The position numbers were made by a program, and so were the translations under genes. A stretch of 64,000 bases of DNA from Taeniopygia guttata (Eukaryota; Chordata; Aves; Passeriformes; Estrildidae): positions 18,011,001 through 18,075,000 of the forward strand of contig NC_133036.1 of the NCBI RefSeq assembly GCF_048771995.1, given 5' to 3'. Positions 13,001-25,585 of this stretch are shown one piece after another. A model generated the notes under the pieces. It did not search any database. It was not told the DNA's origin and worked only from the letters and a program-made list of their open reading frames with translations. Positions within the stretch are counted from its first letter, which is position 1, and the number at the start of each line of letters is the position of its first letter.

Positions 13001-16000
13001 TGTGAAATTCTTCTATAGCAAACATGTGTGACATAACAGGGTCTCACTTCCATCTGGTGATTTGGGAGTTACAGTAATACAAATCCTGTCACAGCAATAC
13101 TATAATATAATAACTACACCAACCATAGACCTTAGTTGCACAGATCTTTCACAAAACCAGATCCTTTTTGATGAGTTGAGGATCACAGTTCTTAAAAAAA
13201 TGCACTAAATATTCTTCTTTCAGGCAATTTTATTTTGATAACTTGTTTACATTCCTTTTATGCTTTAAAAACTCTCCAAGATTTGCAGAGATGCCAAATT
13301 AATTTCCCTCTCTCTCACTCCTCCGGCACCCCCTGGTTCCAGGGCACCAATCCTCTTTGTTTCTTGGTTTGTATACGGTGAAGTTGCTGATGATCTTTAG
13401 AATATTATAATGCTCTGCCGGAGGTCTTAACCTTGCTTCCTCAAATGACATTTATGTAAATTGTCACCAGACGTTTAGGGCAACTGTCTTTTCTTCCTTA
13501 ATAACATGTCATACTGATGTGGCTTTATTTGTATTTCATAAAGAGATGATTGATTAAAGAGGCCAAAATTAATTTAGATTGATATTCACTGGACTTCTCA
13601 CTAGAGACATTGCAGTATGAGTCCACCATATTTTGCATTTTAATTTGCTTCTCAATAAACTTTATGCCTCCACAATCTCACTGACCCTTCTTACGGTTCA
13701 CTAGACAAATTCCTGAATGCCTTGGCACCATCTCTCCCCTTTTCTCACCCAGGATGTCTCAGGGGAGCTCCAGGAAGGAGGTGAGATGCCACTCAGGTGT
13801 GGAGTGGGCCATCAGAGGTGCCAGTGAGAAGGGGCTGAGCAGGGGGATCCCTTCCCCTGTCACCTGTATTTACAGCAGTTTGTTCCAGCAGCAATTTGCC
13901 ATTTGCAGGTGCACAGCAGGTGACACCCTTTCCTCCTAGGGCAGTGCTGCCCTGGCTGGGATGGAAGCAAATCCAAACCAGACCTGTTTTATTCACACAG
14001 ATGGATGCAACGTCCGCTGAAAGCCTCTCTCATTATTCAAGTTTGAGTCCACTTATCCTCTGAGCTCCCTTCACATTCTTTATTGCTCTCCCTGTGTAGT
14101 TAAGAAACACATTTGAGCTCAGACTTACACTGGCACAGACATCAAAGCACTGACCCCGGAAGCCCAATGTAACAGGTTGTTTCTTTTGGACTGCAGTAAA
14201 GACCCTGATTTATTCTCAGTTTACCTACTGGGAGAGAAGAAAATATGGAGGCTAAAACTACTTGGGTGCCTTCCAAAAATGTGACTGATTTTTCTCAGGT
14301 CAGTGTCCAGAAGCAGTGCTTCAGATATTATTCTTCTGATTATTATTTTACCATCAATGTCCCCATAACCCTGCACAGAGCTGAAGCATCTCAGGTGGTA
14401 CAACAATTTCCAAGATATCTTGTCTCACAAACAGGGTTTCCCAGAATGGCTGGGAGCAGAAGAAGTTCCACTTTAAAACTAGACCGAATGATCAAAAATG
14501 TTGCACAGAAATAAAATTCCCATAGGACAGAGCCTGGCCACTTCTCCAAGGTATTTATCATCTCTCCAGACACTGTTGATCATAGATGGAGGAGACAGTA
14601 GGGCAGTTGGTGCTTGAATTTGTGTCCTTTCCTCTCCATCTAAGAAAATCCTAGAAGTTTGCTGAAATGAGTATTTTACCTGCTCCCTACCTTGTAAGGA
14701 CGTGTCTGTTGTCCATGCCAGCAGCCCTGCTAAATTCTTGCTTCGCTTTGTGCCTCCAGGAGCCTTGAGGCTCCCTTTTCCCTGCCACATGCAGAAAGGG
14801 CTGTGGGGAAGAGAGATTTACTCCCTGCTGGAGACAGCTCTGAACACTCTGCAGCCATTCCTGATGGCAAAATGATCTCTGGGAATGTGGAAATAATGGA
14901 AATAACCAGCTCCAAGAGCTAGCTTGAAGACAGCAGGTCAGTAGCTGGCATGCAGGAGTATGCAGCATTTATTCCTGTGATTTGCCGGATAAATCAAATA
15001 CCTTGGTTTATGCTTCATTGTAAAGGCTCCTTTTGTGTACAGCTCTTCACACACGGTTCTTAGCACTATTTATGGATTATCTGAGGGCCCATTACCACCT
15101 CTGGGAGAGGTAATGAGGGGATGCTGGAGATTCTCACGCTACCTGTGCTTGTGTGGAACAGAACAAAAGGGTCACCTCAGTTACTGTAGAGGGGTCCCTA
15201 TGAAAGAGGAATGCTGGTTTCAGGCACAGTGTGAAAAAAGGACTTGCCAAAATGAAGTTATACATTTGTTGGGGCTCCTTTCATTTAAAGGAAAAGACAA
15301 ATCCCAGTTCTTTGCAGAGGTTTCAAGGCAAGGACCTGCCTATTGTCACCAGAGCCCACAGGCTAGTGTGGAGTGACCTAATAAGGAAGCTGGAAGCTTT
15401 TCAAGTAAAAAAAAAAAAATTAGGAATATGATGTACTTTCAGAACTGGAATTTGGGTGAGAGCAGTTTTGCTTACAAACCTGTGTCACAGGTGCTGGCCT
15501 GCCTGTTGAGGCCTGTGCTCCTGCACAGTCTCCCCTGCTCTCTCTGTAGATGGTTAGCTTCCATCCCCAGGAGGAGCAGCTGAATCCTGCCAGGGACCAG
15601 TGCTGTGCTTCCCCTGGGCTGCATTCCCAAGGATGTAAGGGCACCCAACAGCCCCTGATCCCCAGCTGCCAGCAAGGACCACCTACATTCTCCACTTGGG
15701 TGATGCATCATCCTTCACTTTGACAATTTCATCATGATCACAAGAGCTGAGAGCAAATTTAACTCCCCTGGTGTCTGAATCTGAACCGTGTTGCACCTGC
15801 AGTCACAGATTTAATCTAAGTTTGGCTGGGGTAGGTCTGAGTGACAGAGATTCACCGTGCTCTCCCACAAGGACAGTGCTGACTGAGGTGCCACGAGCAG
15901 GAGTCTGTCATACACTCTGCTGTTTCAAAATGGCAATGTTTTAATTGCATATTTCATATTTATGACCCTATAAAGAATAATTTTAATCCGACATTAACAT

Positions 16001-18417
16001 CTGAATGTGATTGCCTGAAAGACAATAGCAGCAATGACAAATAGGGATATAAATCAAACCAAGTGATCTTCAATTTCTAATTAAAGATGACACTGAAAAC
16101 TCAAGATAAGAGACATATGGAGACAAACACTTTTCTTTGCAAGAAGAACCAAAACCATATGGAGAAAAAGTGCAAAGATATCAAGCTAAAATCTGAACTT
16201 CTTGCCATCTGAAATGTCTGCAAAGGGAATCCTAAACCGATCATCTTCCTATAAAAACTCATTTACCAGTCTCTTCCACAAGCCACTGAGTTTAGATGTG
16301 AGACATCTCAAGCTGTTCAGAACAACTGGGAATTGATTGTACGTAACCTACGTTGCAATTGTTTCACCAGTTGAGACCAAGAGACAGATGGCATGAATAT
16401 ATTTATGATGGGGACAAAGCTGATGTGACACTGTGCTGGCTTGCTGAAGTGAACAATGTGAGTCACAGATTTGTTATCAGATGAAAAGGATTTTGTTCAG
16501 AAAAAACTGGGTGCCAGTGGTCTCCAGATGCTGGGGACTGGGAGAATAGCCTGCTACTCCCAGAATCAGCCCCACCATCTGCATTCCCAGTAATCAAAAC
16601 TTTTAACTACTCCCTGTGTGCAAATAAGCCCTGGAGTAGGTACGGCTTTCATCGTGGTGCAAAGGGGCTCCAAATGTGCACACAGGGCCAATAAGGAACA
16701 GCCTCGCTACAGGCTGCTGCTACAACTGTTATATCCCAGACTATTTCACAAGTCAAATATTGGGAATTGCCTTATTAAAGTGCCAGTGAAAGAGGGAGAG
16801 AAATTTTAAGGGTTTTTTAGAGGCTTTAAATGATCTTGTGCAATATTGCAGTCTTAACCTGCCTGTTTGTAAAGAGCTCATCCAGCATCAACGCCTGATT
16901 TTTGTTGTGTTTTGGCATAAAGCCATTTGCAGTACCGAGATTCACTTTTGCTGCATTTATTGTATCATCCCCTACTTGTTTATGTGAGGTGGAAGATGAA
17001 GTGGTCAGCTCTAGTACTTGTTTGCTGGGCAGGAAACAACTTTATCTATAACCTGATGTCTCTGTTCCTTCCTCTTAATGTTCCCTTCTCTCCAAAGGCC
17101 CTTATTTTGTTGCTTTAATGACAGTTTAAGCTGCTGCTTTAAAAATGAGTTAACTTCACGTTTAGATTACTTCCCATAAACCTGATTTTTAAAGGGACCT
17201 GATTATATCCCTCGTTTGTAAGCATAATTTTGTTGCATAAGACATAAGTTCTGCCAACTCAAAGGCTAAAGACCTAAGGAAATGAGTCTGGAGCTGAGTG
17301 CATGAACTGTGCCAGAGTAAGGAGAACAAGTCATGCTTTTATTTAGGTCAAGGTGAAGTCATTCATAGAAAGGAAAACACACTCCTCAGAAGACCAAAGA
17401 TCATATATTAGCCTTTAACAAATGTTTCCTCTAAAGAAAATCAACAATTTTCATGACACAGCAGCCAGGAATGAAGTTTTTACTACCTGGTGAGAAAGGC
17501 AACTTGTTATTACTGCAAAGCTAAGGCAATTCAAAATCAGCCCAGCTGCCCTAAATTCTGTGAATATCAAGAGTGGAGGGATATCAGTCAGTGCAATATC
17601 TATCCTTCAGCTATTTTAATAAAACCTAAATACATTTTTCTGTGCACCCACAGAACACTTTCTCAGTAGTCCAGTGTGAACCACGCTTTGTTAATAATGG
17701 ATTCAAAATGGAACCCTTGCTGAGTTTTCTCTTGTCTGTCTCCTGTCCATACACAGGTTTCTGCCATAGGGAAGAAACCATCTTAAATTGGAACATTTGA
17801 TTAAACACATATTTAGTATTAAACTGTGTCAGCAAAGAAATATCTCAGCTCTACAAAAATGGCCCAGGTCCTGTGTTTGCTCGTATTCCAGTTTATTTAA
17901 TGACATACTGTGGAAATGTTTTAGGAAACAAGTACAGTATTTTTCTTTCACATCTTGGGCATTGTTGCAGGTTGCAAAAAATAAGCTGTGTCCCCCTACT
18001 TCATGAAGTTTTGATGTTGTGTTTGTAAACATAAAATGACAGCTGTGGCATAAGACGTAGCCCCATTACCACGACTAATTGCTTATGGGTATTAACAGTG
18101 AGCTCTTAAACAAGCACTCCAGAAGAGCTCAGGGCAATGTTAGACGAGAGAATGAAGAAGAAAAACTGAAGTGGAAGGTGTCCATTGCTTTTACTATGTG
18201 CTAGGAAAGAGGTTCTTTTTATTGTTCGGGCAGTTAGGCTGACTGGCTTCACTTCTCTGGTAAGATGACAAGTTCACGGCCTGAGGTGGAAAGTCTGCAT
18301 CATACCCTTCTGTTTTGTTTTACCAGAATAGCCTTAATGACCTGGCATCCAGATCACATACATTCAACTCTCTCTTTACTCCTTTTAGTTCTCAGCAATT
18401 CCGGGGTCAGCACTTAC
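10031..18417. other. Non-coding DNA, no gene seen
   Basis: More than 8 kb without a supported gene. Open frames are short, often nested on both strands (for example around 14.2-15.0 kb and 15.4-15.7 kb), and show no domain signatures. A pyrimidine-rich stretch lies at about 10,960-10,995 and a 13-bp A run at 15,407-15,419. Conserved non-coding elements may be present but cannot be judged from one sequence. Confidence 0.45.
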
Positions 18418-18603
18418 ATAATCTGATGGGTGAATAAGCATCTGTGAAGGAATTTGATGTGTGTCATCCTTGGTGTGGATGGAATCAATGTCTGCCAAAT
18501 CTTCCTGGTACACTACAGTAGAATAATTTGGTAAATCAAAGCCACACCTGTGGCTAACACCTTCCAAAGTTGAAAGACACCCTGCTTTTTGTTTTCTGAA
18601 AAC
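18418..18603 (-). CDS. Candidate internal coding exon, gene unknown
   Basis: A 186-nt segment is open in phase 0 for exactly 62 codons. On the minus strand it is preceded by a strong pyrimidine tract and acceptor (tttctccctcccctgccatctccag) and followed by a GTAAGT donor. The peptide begins VFRKQKAG, contains PNYSTVVYQEDLADIDSIHT and ends HPSDY. The basic start and the acidic, tyrosine-containing body would suit a juxtamembrane cytoplasmic segment, but I do not recognise the family. I found no partner exons. Given how many acceptor, open-frame and donor triples arise by chance in 64 kb, this may be spurious. Confidence 0.28.
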
Positions 18604-21002
18604 CTGGAGATGGCAGGGGAGGGAGAAATGATTGCCCTAGATGTGATAATGGCAAAAATTTGATGGTGTCAGGTGTTACTTCTAAGCTGACAGATCTCTA
18701 GAAACATTGAGGTTAAGGCTTTGAAGGTGGTTCCGTAAGAAAAAAGGTACTTCAGTGATCTAGGGCCTTTTTTTTCTTTACAAGATGAAATCCTGATGAA
18801 GTCCCAGATGAAGGCACATCATCGTGTTAATGTAATTACAGAGAAATGAGGACATGCAAGGGATTGTGTCAGAAGTATTAGAAATCACGCTGAAGGAGTG
18901 AGAACAGGAGAGGTTAACATTTCCTTGTGCTAGTCAACATGAAAACTCGACAGAATCAGAAGAAAGTGACACTATTTAGCACGCCAAGCAGTGTTGTATC
19001 TCCACAGACATATCACTGCCAGATAAATCAGCAAAGCCAGGAGAATGGGTAAAAAAATATCAGCTCTCTGGAATTTTTTAAAAGTTGGCAAATTCTGTGC
19101 TTTTAAATTCTGTGTCATGAATAGGAATGTAATTCATAGTGTTTTCACTGGTTTCTTTCTAACCTGTGTTTTGCAATCAGCTTCATTATTCTTGTTGTAC
19201 AAATGAATTGACATTTATTACCTTTCAAGGGTTTCTTTTTTTTTTTTTTTTCCTGATTGCAGCTGATTTACTGAAAGGTTCTTGGAATATCATGCCAGAA
19301 AGGAAGCTGGTTAAGTACTGTTGTTACCAAAAGTATAAAACAGAGACATCAGCAGAGTCCAGTGCAAAAAGCTCACAGATCTTTTTGTCACTGAGAGTTC
19401 AAGGGAGAGTTTAGCCATGTATTTAACTCTGCAGATTTATATGTCTTAAGCACAGGCTTCCTTAGGTGCCTGACATTTTTCTTGTGCCTATCACAGCATA
19501 CAAGAGTGTTGGAGAAATACACACTCAGACAAGAATTTAAATATATATATACCAAAAATTAAAACCTTGCATAAATAGGCAAAGAAAGGCCTTACATGTT
19601 GAGAAACAAATGCAGATCACAGGATGAAGAGACAGACTTAGAGACTTTGCTAAATATATCTGGATTCAGCAGGAACCCATCTGATGTGAAATATTCCTTC
19701 CAGTTTAATATGAGATAAGGGTAGAATTGGGAATTTGCTTTGCTGAAGAGAAAAGTCCTGCAGACTAAATGAAACTGGGAAGTTTTTTGAGAGGTTCTGA
19801 CAGTGCAGTCAATCAGTTTGTAATGGGACAATCCTGGGAGATCCTGGAGGGCTGTGGACAGAGATTGCAGCAGACTGGGTTTGAACCGGGGAGTAAAACT
19901 CTGAAGAGCTGCCAGCTAAAAGAAATGAAAAGAAAAGGACAACTGGTTTTGTTGGAGCCTTTCATTAAAATATTGGCAGCTGCTGATGCATAACAAAAGC
20001 TCTGCTTGTGCTATGAGATATTAGAGTGGAAAACCAAGGAGGCAAATGTTCTCTTCAATTGCAGTGCAGGAGTAAATGGCTCCCAGCCAGCACAGAACAC
20101 CTTAGAAAGGAAAAATTTCAACAATGTTCTCATCAAGTATTCTAATCTTTCTCCATTTTGTTAAGGAGCAGTAATTCTCCCTCATTAAATGTTTCTAGAT
20201 TATTGGTGGGGGGGAGGTTGTCTTTTAAAATTTCCTGTTTCGTTTTTATTCTAAAATTGTTGTGTAGCTCCAGATAAACCTTGTAGGAAGCTTCCCTGAT
20301 ATAAAGATAACTTCCCATATGAAATTGGTCATGACTGCAGAGGCAAAATGGAGTGGGCTTGACACCTGCAGCAGGAATTCAAACTCTTTATTCTACTTGA
20401 AGTACAGGGAAATGTTAATTTTATTTACTGTCCTTAGTATTTGCAGATGTCTTCTAATTGTAATCTTAATGTTGGTAATCTTGCAATGTATGGCTTAGGG
20501 AATTAACACTGACATTTTATATCCTGAAATGCCTGGTACACATGAATCTGAATTTTATCTCCATGTGATTATTCATAAGGAAGTAACCCAAGCATAAAAT
20601 AAAATAAAATGAATAAAATAAAATCTAGCTTGTTTTTTTTCAAGATGAAAAATTATTATTTTAATGAAATTATAAAGAAATATAACATTTAGAGATGGTG
20701 GGGTTTTTTTATTTTAGACATTACTAATTCTTACGTTATGCCTTTGTGAGATCATTTCCTTGGTAAATTATTTTTCTCCATGCCCTGGCCAGAAGGAAAT
20801 AGGATGTGAAAGCCTGCTCATACAGATTCTCTGCTCCTTTTGCTTCGGTCTCCAAATTACCAGGATAACTTATATTTCAAGCAGACAGGGCCCTCCTCAG
20901 TGCCAGCAGCCTGAACTCCCACTGACTCTGTCCCATTCTGCAGCTGCTCCATGGGGGTGGCAGAGCTGGTCCTGCCAGGCAGGAGCAGTGCCAGCAGTGC
21001 CT
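18604..21002. other. Non-coding left flank of the minisatellite
   Basis: AT-rich DNA with a 16-bp T run at about 19,236-19,251, a short TA run near 19,541 and a TAAAA microsatellite near 20,594-20,624. GC content rises from about 20,890 as the tandem array approaches. No gene is supported. Confidence 0.5.
20594..20624. repeat. TAAAA pentanucleotide microsatellite
   Basis: Direct repeats of TAAAA, interrupted once by a 'tgaa' step. This is a short simple-sequence repeat about 380 bp left of the large minisatellite. Confidence 0.85.
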
Positions 21003-21279
21003 GGGCTGGGCAGGATGGGAGTGCCAGCATGGGCAGGATGGGATGGGAATGCCAGCATGGGCAGGATGGGAATGCCAGCATGGGCAGGATGGGCTGGGAA
21101 TGCCAGCATGGGCAGGATGGGAATGCCAGCATGGGCAGGATGGGCTGGGAATGCCAGCATGGGCAGGATGGAAATGCCAGCATGGGCAGGATGGGAGTGC
21201 CAGCATGGGCAGGATGGGCTGGGAATGCCAGCATGGGCAGGATGGGAATGCCAGCATGGGCAGGATGGGAATGCCAGCA

Positions 21280-21655
21280 TGGGGCAGGATGGAAATGCCA
21301 GCATGGGCAGGATGGGATGGGAATGCCAGCATGGGCAGGATGGGCTGGGAATGCCAGCATGGGCAGGATGGGAATGCCAGCATGGGCAGGATGGGAATGC
21401 CAGCATGGGCAGGATGGGCTGGGAATGCCAGCATGGGACAGGATGGGCTGGGAATTCTAGCACAGGGCAGGATGGGCTGGGAATGCCAGCATGGGCAGGG
21501 TGGGATGGGAATGCCAGCATGGGCAGGATGGGAATGCCAGCATGGGGCAGGATTGGAATGCCAGCATGGGCAGGATGGGCTGGGAATGCCAGCATGGGGC
21601 AGGATGGGCTGGGAATGCCAGCATGGGCAGAATGGGAATGCCAGCATGGGCAGGA
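21280..21655 (+). repeat. Higher-order block, copy 1, within the minisatellite
   Basis: This run of variant units recurs at an offset of 802 bp. Diagnostic variants are gggacagg (21,435), ggaattctagcacaggg (21,451), gggtggg (about 21,499) and the rare gattggaatg (21,551). The same variants follow in the same order at 22,237, 22,253, about 22,301 and 22,353. At the left end the copies differ by a 5-bp unit-length change. Confidence 0.85.
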
Positions 21656-22084
21656 TGGGATGGGAATGCCAGCATGGGGCAGGATGGGAATGCCAGCATG
21701 GGGCAGGATGGGCTGGGAATGCCAGCATGGGCAGGATGGGAATGCCAGCATGGGCAGGATGGGATGGGAATGCCAGCATGGGCAGGATGGGATGGGAATG
21801 CCAGCATGGGCAGAATGGGAATGCCAGCATGGGCAGGATGGGATGGGAATGCCAGCATGGGGCAGGATGGGAATGCCAGCATGGGCAGGATGGGAGTGCC
21901 AGCATGGGCAGGGTGGGATGGGAATTCTAGCACAGGGCAGGATGGGAATGCCAGCATGGGGCAGGATGGGAATGCCAGCATGGGCAGGATGGGATGGGAG
22001 TGCCAGCATGGGCAGGATGGGATGGGAATGCCAGCATGGGCAGGATGGGAGTGCCAGCATGGGCAGGATGGGATGGGAATGCCA

Positions 22085-22457
22085 GCATGGGCAGGATGGA
22101 AATGCCAGCATGGGCAGGATGGGAGTGCCAGCATGGGCAGGATGGGCTGGGAATGCCAGCATGGGCAGGATGGGAATGCCAGCATGGGCAGGATGGGAAT
22201 GCCAGCATGGGCAGGATGGGCTGGGAATGCCAGCATGGGACAGGATGGGCTGGGAATTCTAGCACAGGGCAGGATGGGCTGGGAATGCCAGCATGGGCAG
22301 GGTGGGATGGGAATGCCAGCATGGGCAGGATGGGAATGCCAGCATGGGGCAGGATTGGAATGCCAGCATGGGCAGGATGGGCTGGGAATGCCAGCATGGG
22401 GCAGGATGGGCTGGGAATGCCAGCATGGGCAGAATGGGAATGCCAGCATGGGCAGGA
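22085..22457 (+). repeat. Higher-order block, copy 2, within the minisatellite
   Basis: Second copy of the variant string described for 21,280-21,655. The copies diverge after the gcagaatggg unit. The first continues with gatggg units, whereas this one goes into a new AATTCTAGCACAGG unit at 22,465. A multi-unit duplication, for example by unequal exchange or slippage, is the simplest explanation. Confidence 0.85.
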
Positions 22458-23525
22458 TGGGCTGGGAATTCTAGCACAGGGCAGGATGGGCTGGGAATGC
22501 CAGCATGGGCAGGATGGGAATGCCAGCATGGGCAGGATGGGAATGCCAGCATGGGGCAGGATGGGAATGCCAGCATGGGCAGGGTGGGCTGGGAATGTCA
22601 GCATGGGCAGGATGGGCTGGGAATGCCAGCATGGGGCAGGATGGGAATGCCAGCATGGGCAGGGTGGGCTGGGAATGCCAGAATGGGCAGGATGGGCTGG
22701 GAATGCCAGCATGGGCAGAATGGGAGTGCCAGCATGGGCAGGGTGGGAATGCCAGCATGGGCAGGATGGTCTGGGAATGCCAGCATGGGCAGGATGGGAA
22801 TGCCAGCATGGGCAGGATGGGAATGCCAGCATGGGCAGAATGGGAATGCCAGCATGGGCAGGATGGGATGGGAATGCCAGCATGGGCAGGATGGGATGGG
22901 AATGCCAGCATGGGCAGGATGGGCTGGGAATTCTAGCACAGGGTAGGATGGGATGGGAATGCCAGCATGGGCAGGATGGGAATGCCAGCATGGGCAGGAT
23001 GGGAGTGCCAGCATGGGCAGGATGGGCTGGGAATGCCAGCATGGGCAGGATGGGAGTGCCAGCATGGGCAGGGTGGGATGGGAATGCCAACATGGGCAGG
23101 ATGGGAGTGCCAGCATGGGCAGGATGGGATGGGAATGCCAGCATGGGGCAGGATGGGAATGCCAGCATGGGCAGGATGGGCTGGGAATGCCAGCATGGGC
23201 AGGATGGGCTGGGAATTCTAGCACAGGGCAGGATGGGATGGGAATGCCAGCATGGGCAGGATGGGAGTGCCAGCATGGGCAGGATGGGCTGGGAGTGCCA
23301 GCATGGGGCAGGATGGGCTGGGAATTCGAGCACAGGGCAGGATAGGATGGGAATGTCAGCATGGGCAGGATGGGATGGGAATGCCAGCATGGGCAGGATG
23401 GGAATGCCAGCATGGGCAGGATGGGATGGGAGTGCCAGCATGGGCAGGATGGGATGGGAATGCCAGCATGGGCAGGATGGGATGGGAATGCCAGCATGGG
23501 CAGGATGGGCTGGGAATGCCAGCAG

Positions 23526-25261
23526 AGGGGCTCTGGGCTGCATGGCACGGACAGGGCGCAGACAGAGGCAGCAGGAAGGCTCTCTGCGTGGCACTGCAGC
23601 CTCTGCCAGAGCTGAGGCACTCCTGGAGTGCAGCAGAGACCAGCAAAGGGGAGAGGCTGCTGTTCTCTCAGTCTGCCTTGCCTGCACCTTAAGCAGGGCT
23701 GGCATTCTGAGCCAGGATTGACAGCAGCTGCCAAGGGGCTCCAGAGATGAATATCAGCTCTCGTTCCTCTTCAGCCTTGCCTAAGTGTGCTGGAAGGCAA
23801 GTTCAGCTTGTTCTGTTTAATGTCAGGTCATCCCTGTTTTCAATTTAAAAATAAAAAAAAAAATTAAAAAAGAAGTAGTGAAAGTGGGATTATATAGAAT
23901 TTAGAGAAAACTAACAGTTATATTATTCACCAGATATTACTAAAACATCAGCTAACTTACTGAAATTATGATATTTTAATGTCATCTGCAGCACCTACTT
24001 TGACATATGATGTCAGGAAACATCCTATAAATGATTCACACTTCTTTTTCCTTTTCTCCAGAAATCAAACAGTCCATTCCACAGGTTGCTGATCCTGAAT
24101 GAATATTCAAATTCCTGGTAACAAACATTTCATCCAAGCGGTTTCCATTCAACACTCCTGACAGGGTTTCTCATGGGACACCCTCATGGAAACTAAGCTA
24201 TCAAAGTATAAGAGGAAAGGTCCTCTAAAGTATTAAAAACTGGTTAAAAGACAAGAAATAAAGGGTAGGAATACATGGACTGCTTTTCTATTGAAGGGAA
24301 ACACCAAGGCTTTCAGCTGGGATTTGTACCAATCAGCACATTAGCAGAGGTCCTGGAGGTTCATGTGTAGTGACAATTAAAAAAAATTATCAGGATAATC
24401 AAATTGCAAACTGAAAAGCCTGGACCTTAAATTCACAGAACTAACAAAATAGCAGATAAAATTTGGTACTGAAAAGTCCAAAGTAATGCTAAGGGCAGAA
24501 TATTAAAACAGGAGGAAGGCAACAAGAATGCTCAAAATAGGAGGAAAGATCACAGATTTGGAGTCTTTGGCTTAGAAAATAAATGAAAGGGATGCACATG
24601 ATGGAAGAGATATCATCATAAACAATAAAAAGGAAAAGCATCAGGAATTATTACTTTACTGTTTTTCAAGATGGGTGTGCAGGAACATAACCAACAATCT
24701 TACTGGTGAGTACATTTAACAGAAAGAAGAGGGAGTTCTTTCTCACAAACTGTAAAATTAATTTGTGAAAGTCATCGCTACAAGATTTTTGGAAAATAAA
24801 ATTAAACATGGATTCAAAATGTGATTACACTCTTTAAGGAGAAGCATATTAGTGGCTGCTAAAAACAAGTCTATTCAAATCTTTTGTCACAGAGACTGAA
24901 TTATTGAGCACAGCACATTTCCCTGTGCATTCCCATTGCTGGTGCTCCCTCCTTGGTCACTCAGAGACCGAGAACAGAACAACGTGGGCTCCTCATGTGA
25001 TGTCCAGCAGGAGTTTTTAGTGGCTGTGAAAAGGTGCAGCACAGAATAGCTGCTCATTATTTCTCCTGTTAGGGCTTCTGCCCGTGTCTCAGGTACCAGG
25101 CTGGTGCTGGTTCCATGTCTCTGCCAGGGGTGCTGTTAGCAAAGCAAAATCCAGCCTTTCATTCACAAACACGTGCCACCAGCTGAATACACAGCCAGCA
25201 CAGATATGGACACAGCACAGGGTAGTGCCCTTTATTTACTTTCTGAATTTATTGTTTGTCG
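23526..25261. other. Right flank of the minisatellite, no gene seen
   Basis: The first 230 bp are GC-rich unique sequence. An A-rich stretch at 23,848-23,875 and AT-rich DNA follow. No exon or mobile element is recognised. Minus-strand frames that start here (for example at 23,705) run into the array and owe their length to it. Confidence 0.5.
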
Positions 25262-25585
25262 CTGTTGAGGCAGGACGGGAATGAAGAGACTCTGACTCAG
25301 AAGGCTGTGAGAGTAAAACTCTGATTTATTCAAAATACACTGCTCTTTTATACAGAGCTCTGTGAGGACCAACTCCATTGGTTCTGAAGTGAAAACAACC
25401 CACACCATTGGTGCAGAGTGCTTGATAGAATTTAACTATAAACAATGTGAATAACAAGAGAGATAACGAATTATTTACATTTTTCTCCAGCTCTTTCCCA
25501 GGCTTTTGCCTGGCTAGAAAGTCTCAATTTCTTTCTTTGACTGAATCTGAGTCCCATGTTGTTATCCTGTAGACTTGACCAAAAG
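25262..25585 (-). mobile_element. LTR-like element (avian endogenous retrovirus), probably solo
   Basis: From TGTTGAGGCAGG the block carries 'agagactctgactcagaaggctg', 'actctgatttattcaaaatac' (reversed polyadenylation region) and 'ctcttttatacagagctc' (reversed TATA region). Read on the minus strand this gives U3, TATA, AATAAA-like signal and terminus in LTR order. The motifs resemble common passerine ERV LTRs. No internal retroviral sequence adjoins it. The right boundary is uncertain. Confidence 0.65.

Larger units (their letters stand above)
21003..23525. repeat. Minisatellite array, 23-bp unit family with core GGGCAGGATG
   Basis: A continuous tandem array of about 2.5 kb, roughly 100 units by length. 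The basic 23-bp unit is AATGCCAGCATGGGCAGGATGGG. Longer forms add GATGGG or CTGGG (28 bp), an extra G in the core (24 or 29 bp), or replace AATGCCAGCATGG with AATTCTAGCACAGG (starts near 21,451, 21,921, 22,253, 22,465, 22,927, 23,212 and 23,321). Other sporadic variants are GAGTGCC, GGGTGGG and AGAATGGG. The plus strand is strongly G-biased. The basic unit has no stop codon in any frame on either strand, so frames up to about 590 codons appear in several registers. These are artefacts of the repeat, not genes. Confidence 0.97.

Noticed and set aside
21003-23525. CRISPR-like array
   Set aside because: There are no unique spacers between constant repeats; the units are contiguous variants of one short motif in a vertebrate genome.
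20760-23734. Very long reading frames (up to about 590 codons) on both strands with repeating peptides such as MGRMGMPAWAGWECQHGQDG
   Set aside because: They coincide with the minisatellite, occur in many registers on both strands at once, and arise because the repeat unit has no stop codon in any frame. There is no promoter, signal peptide or unique coding flank.
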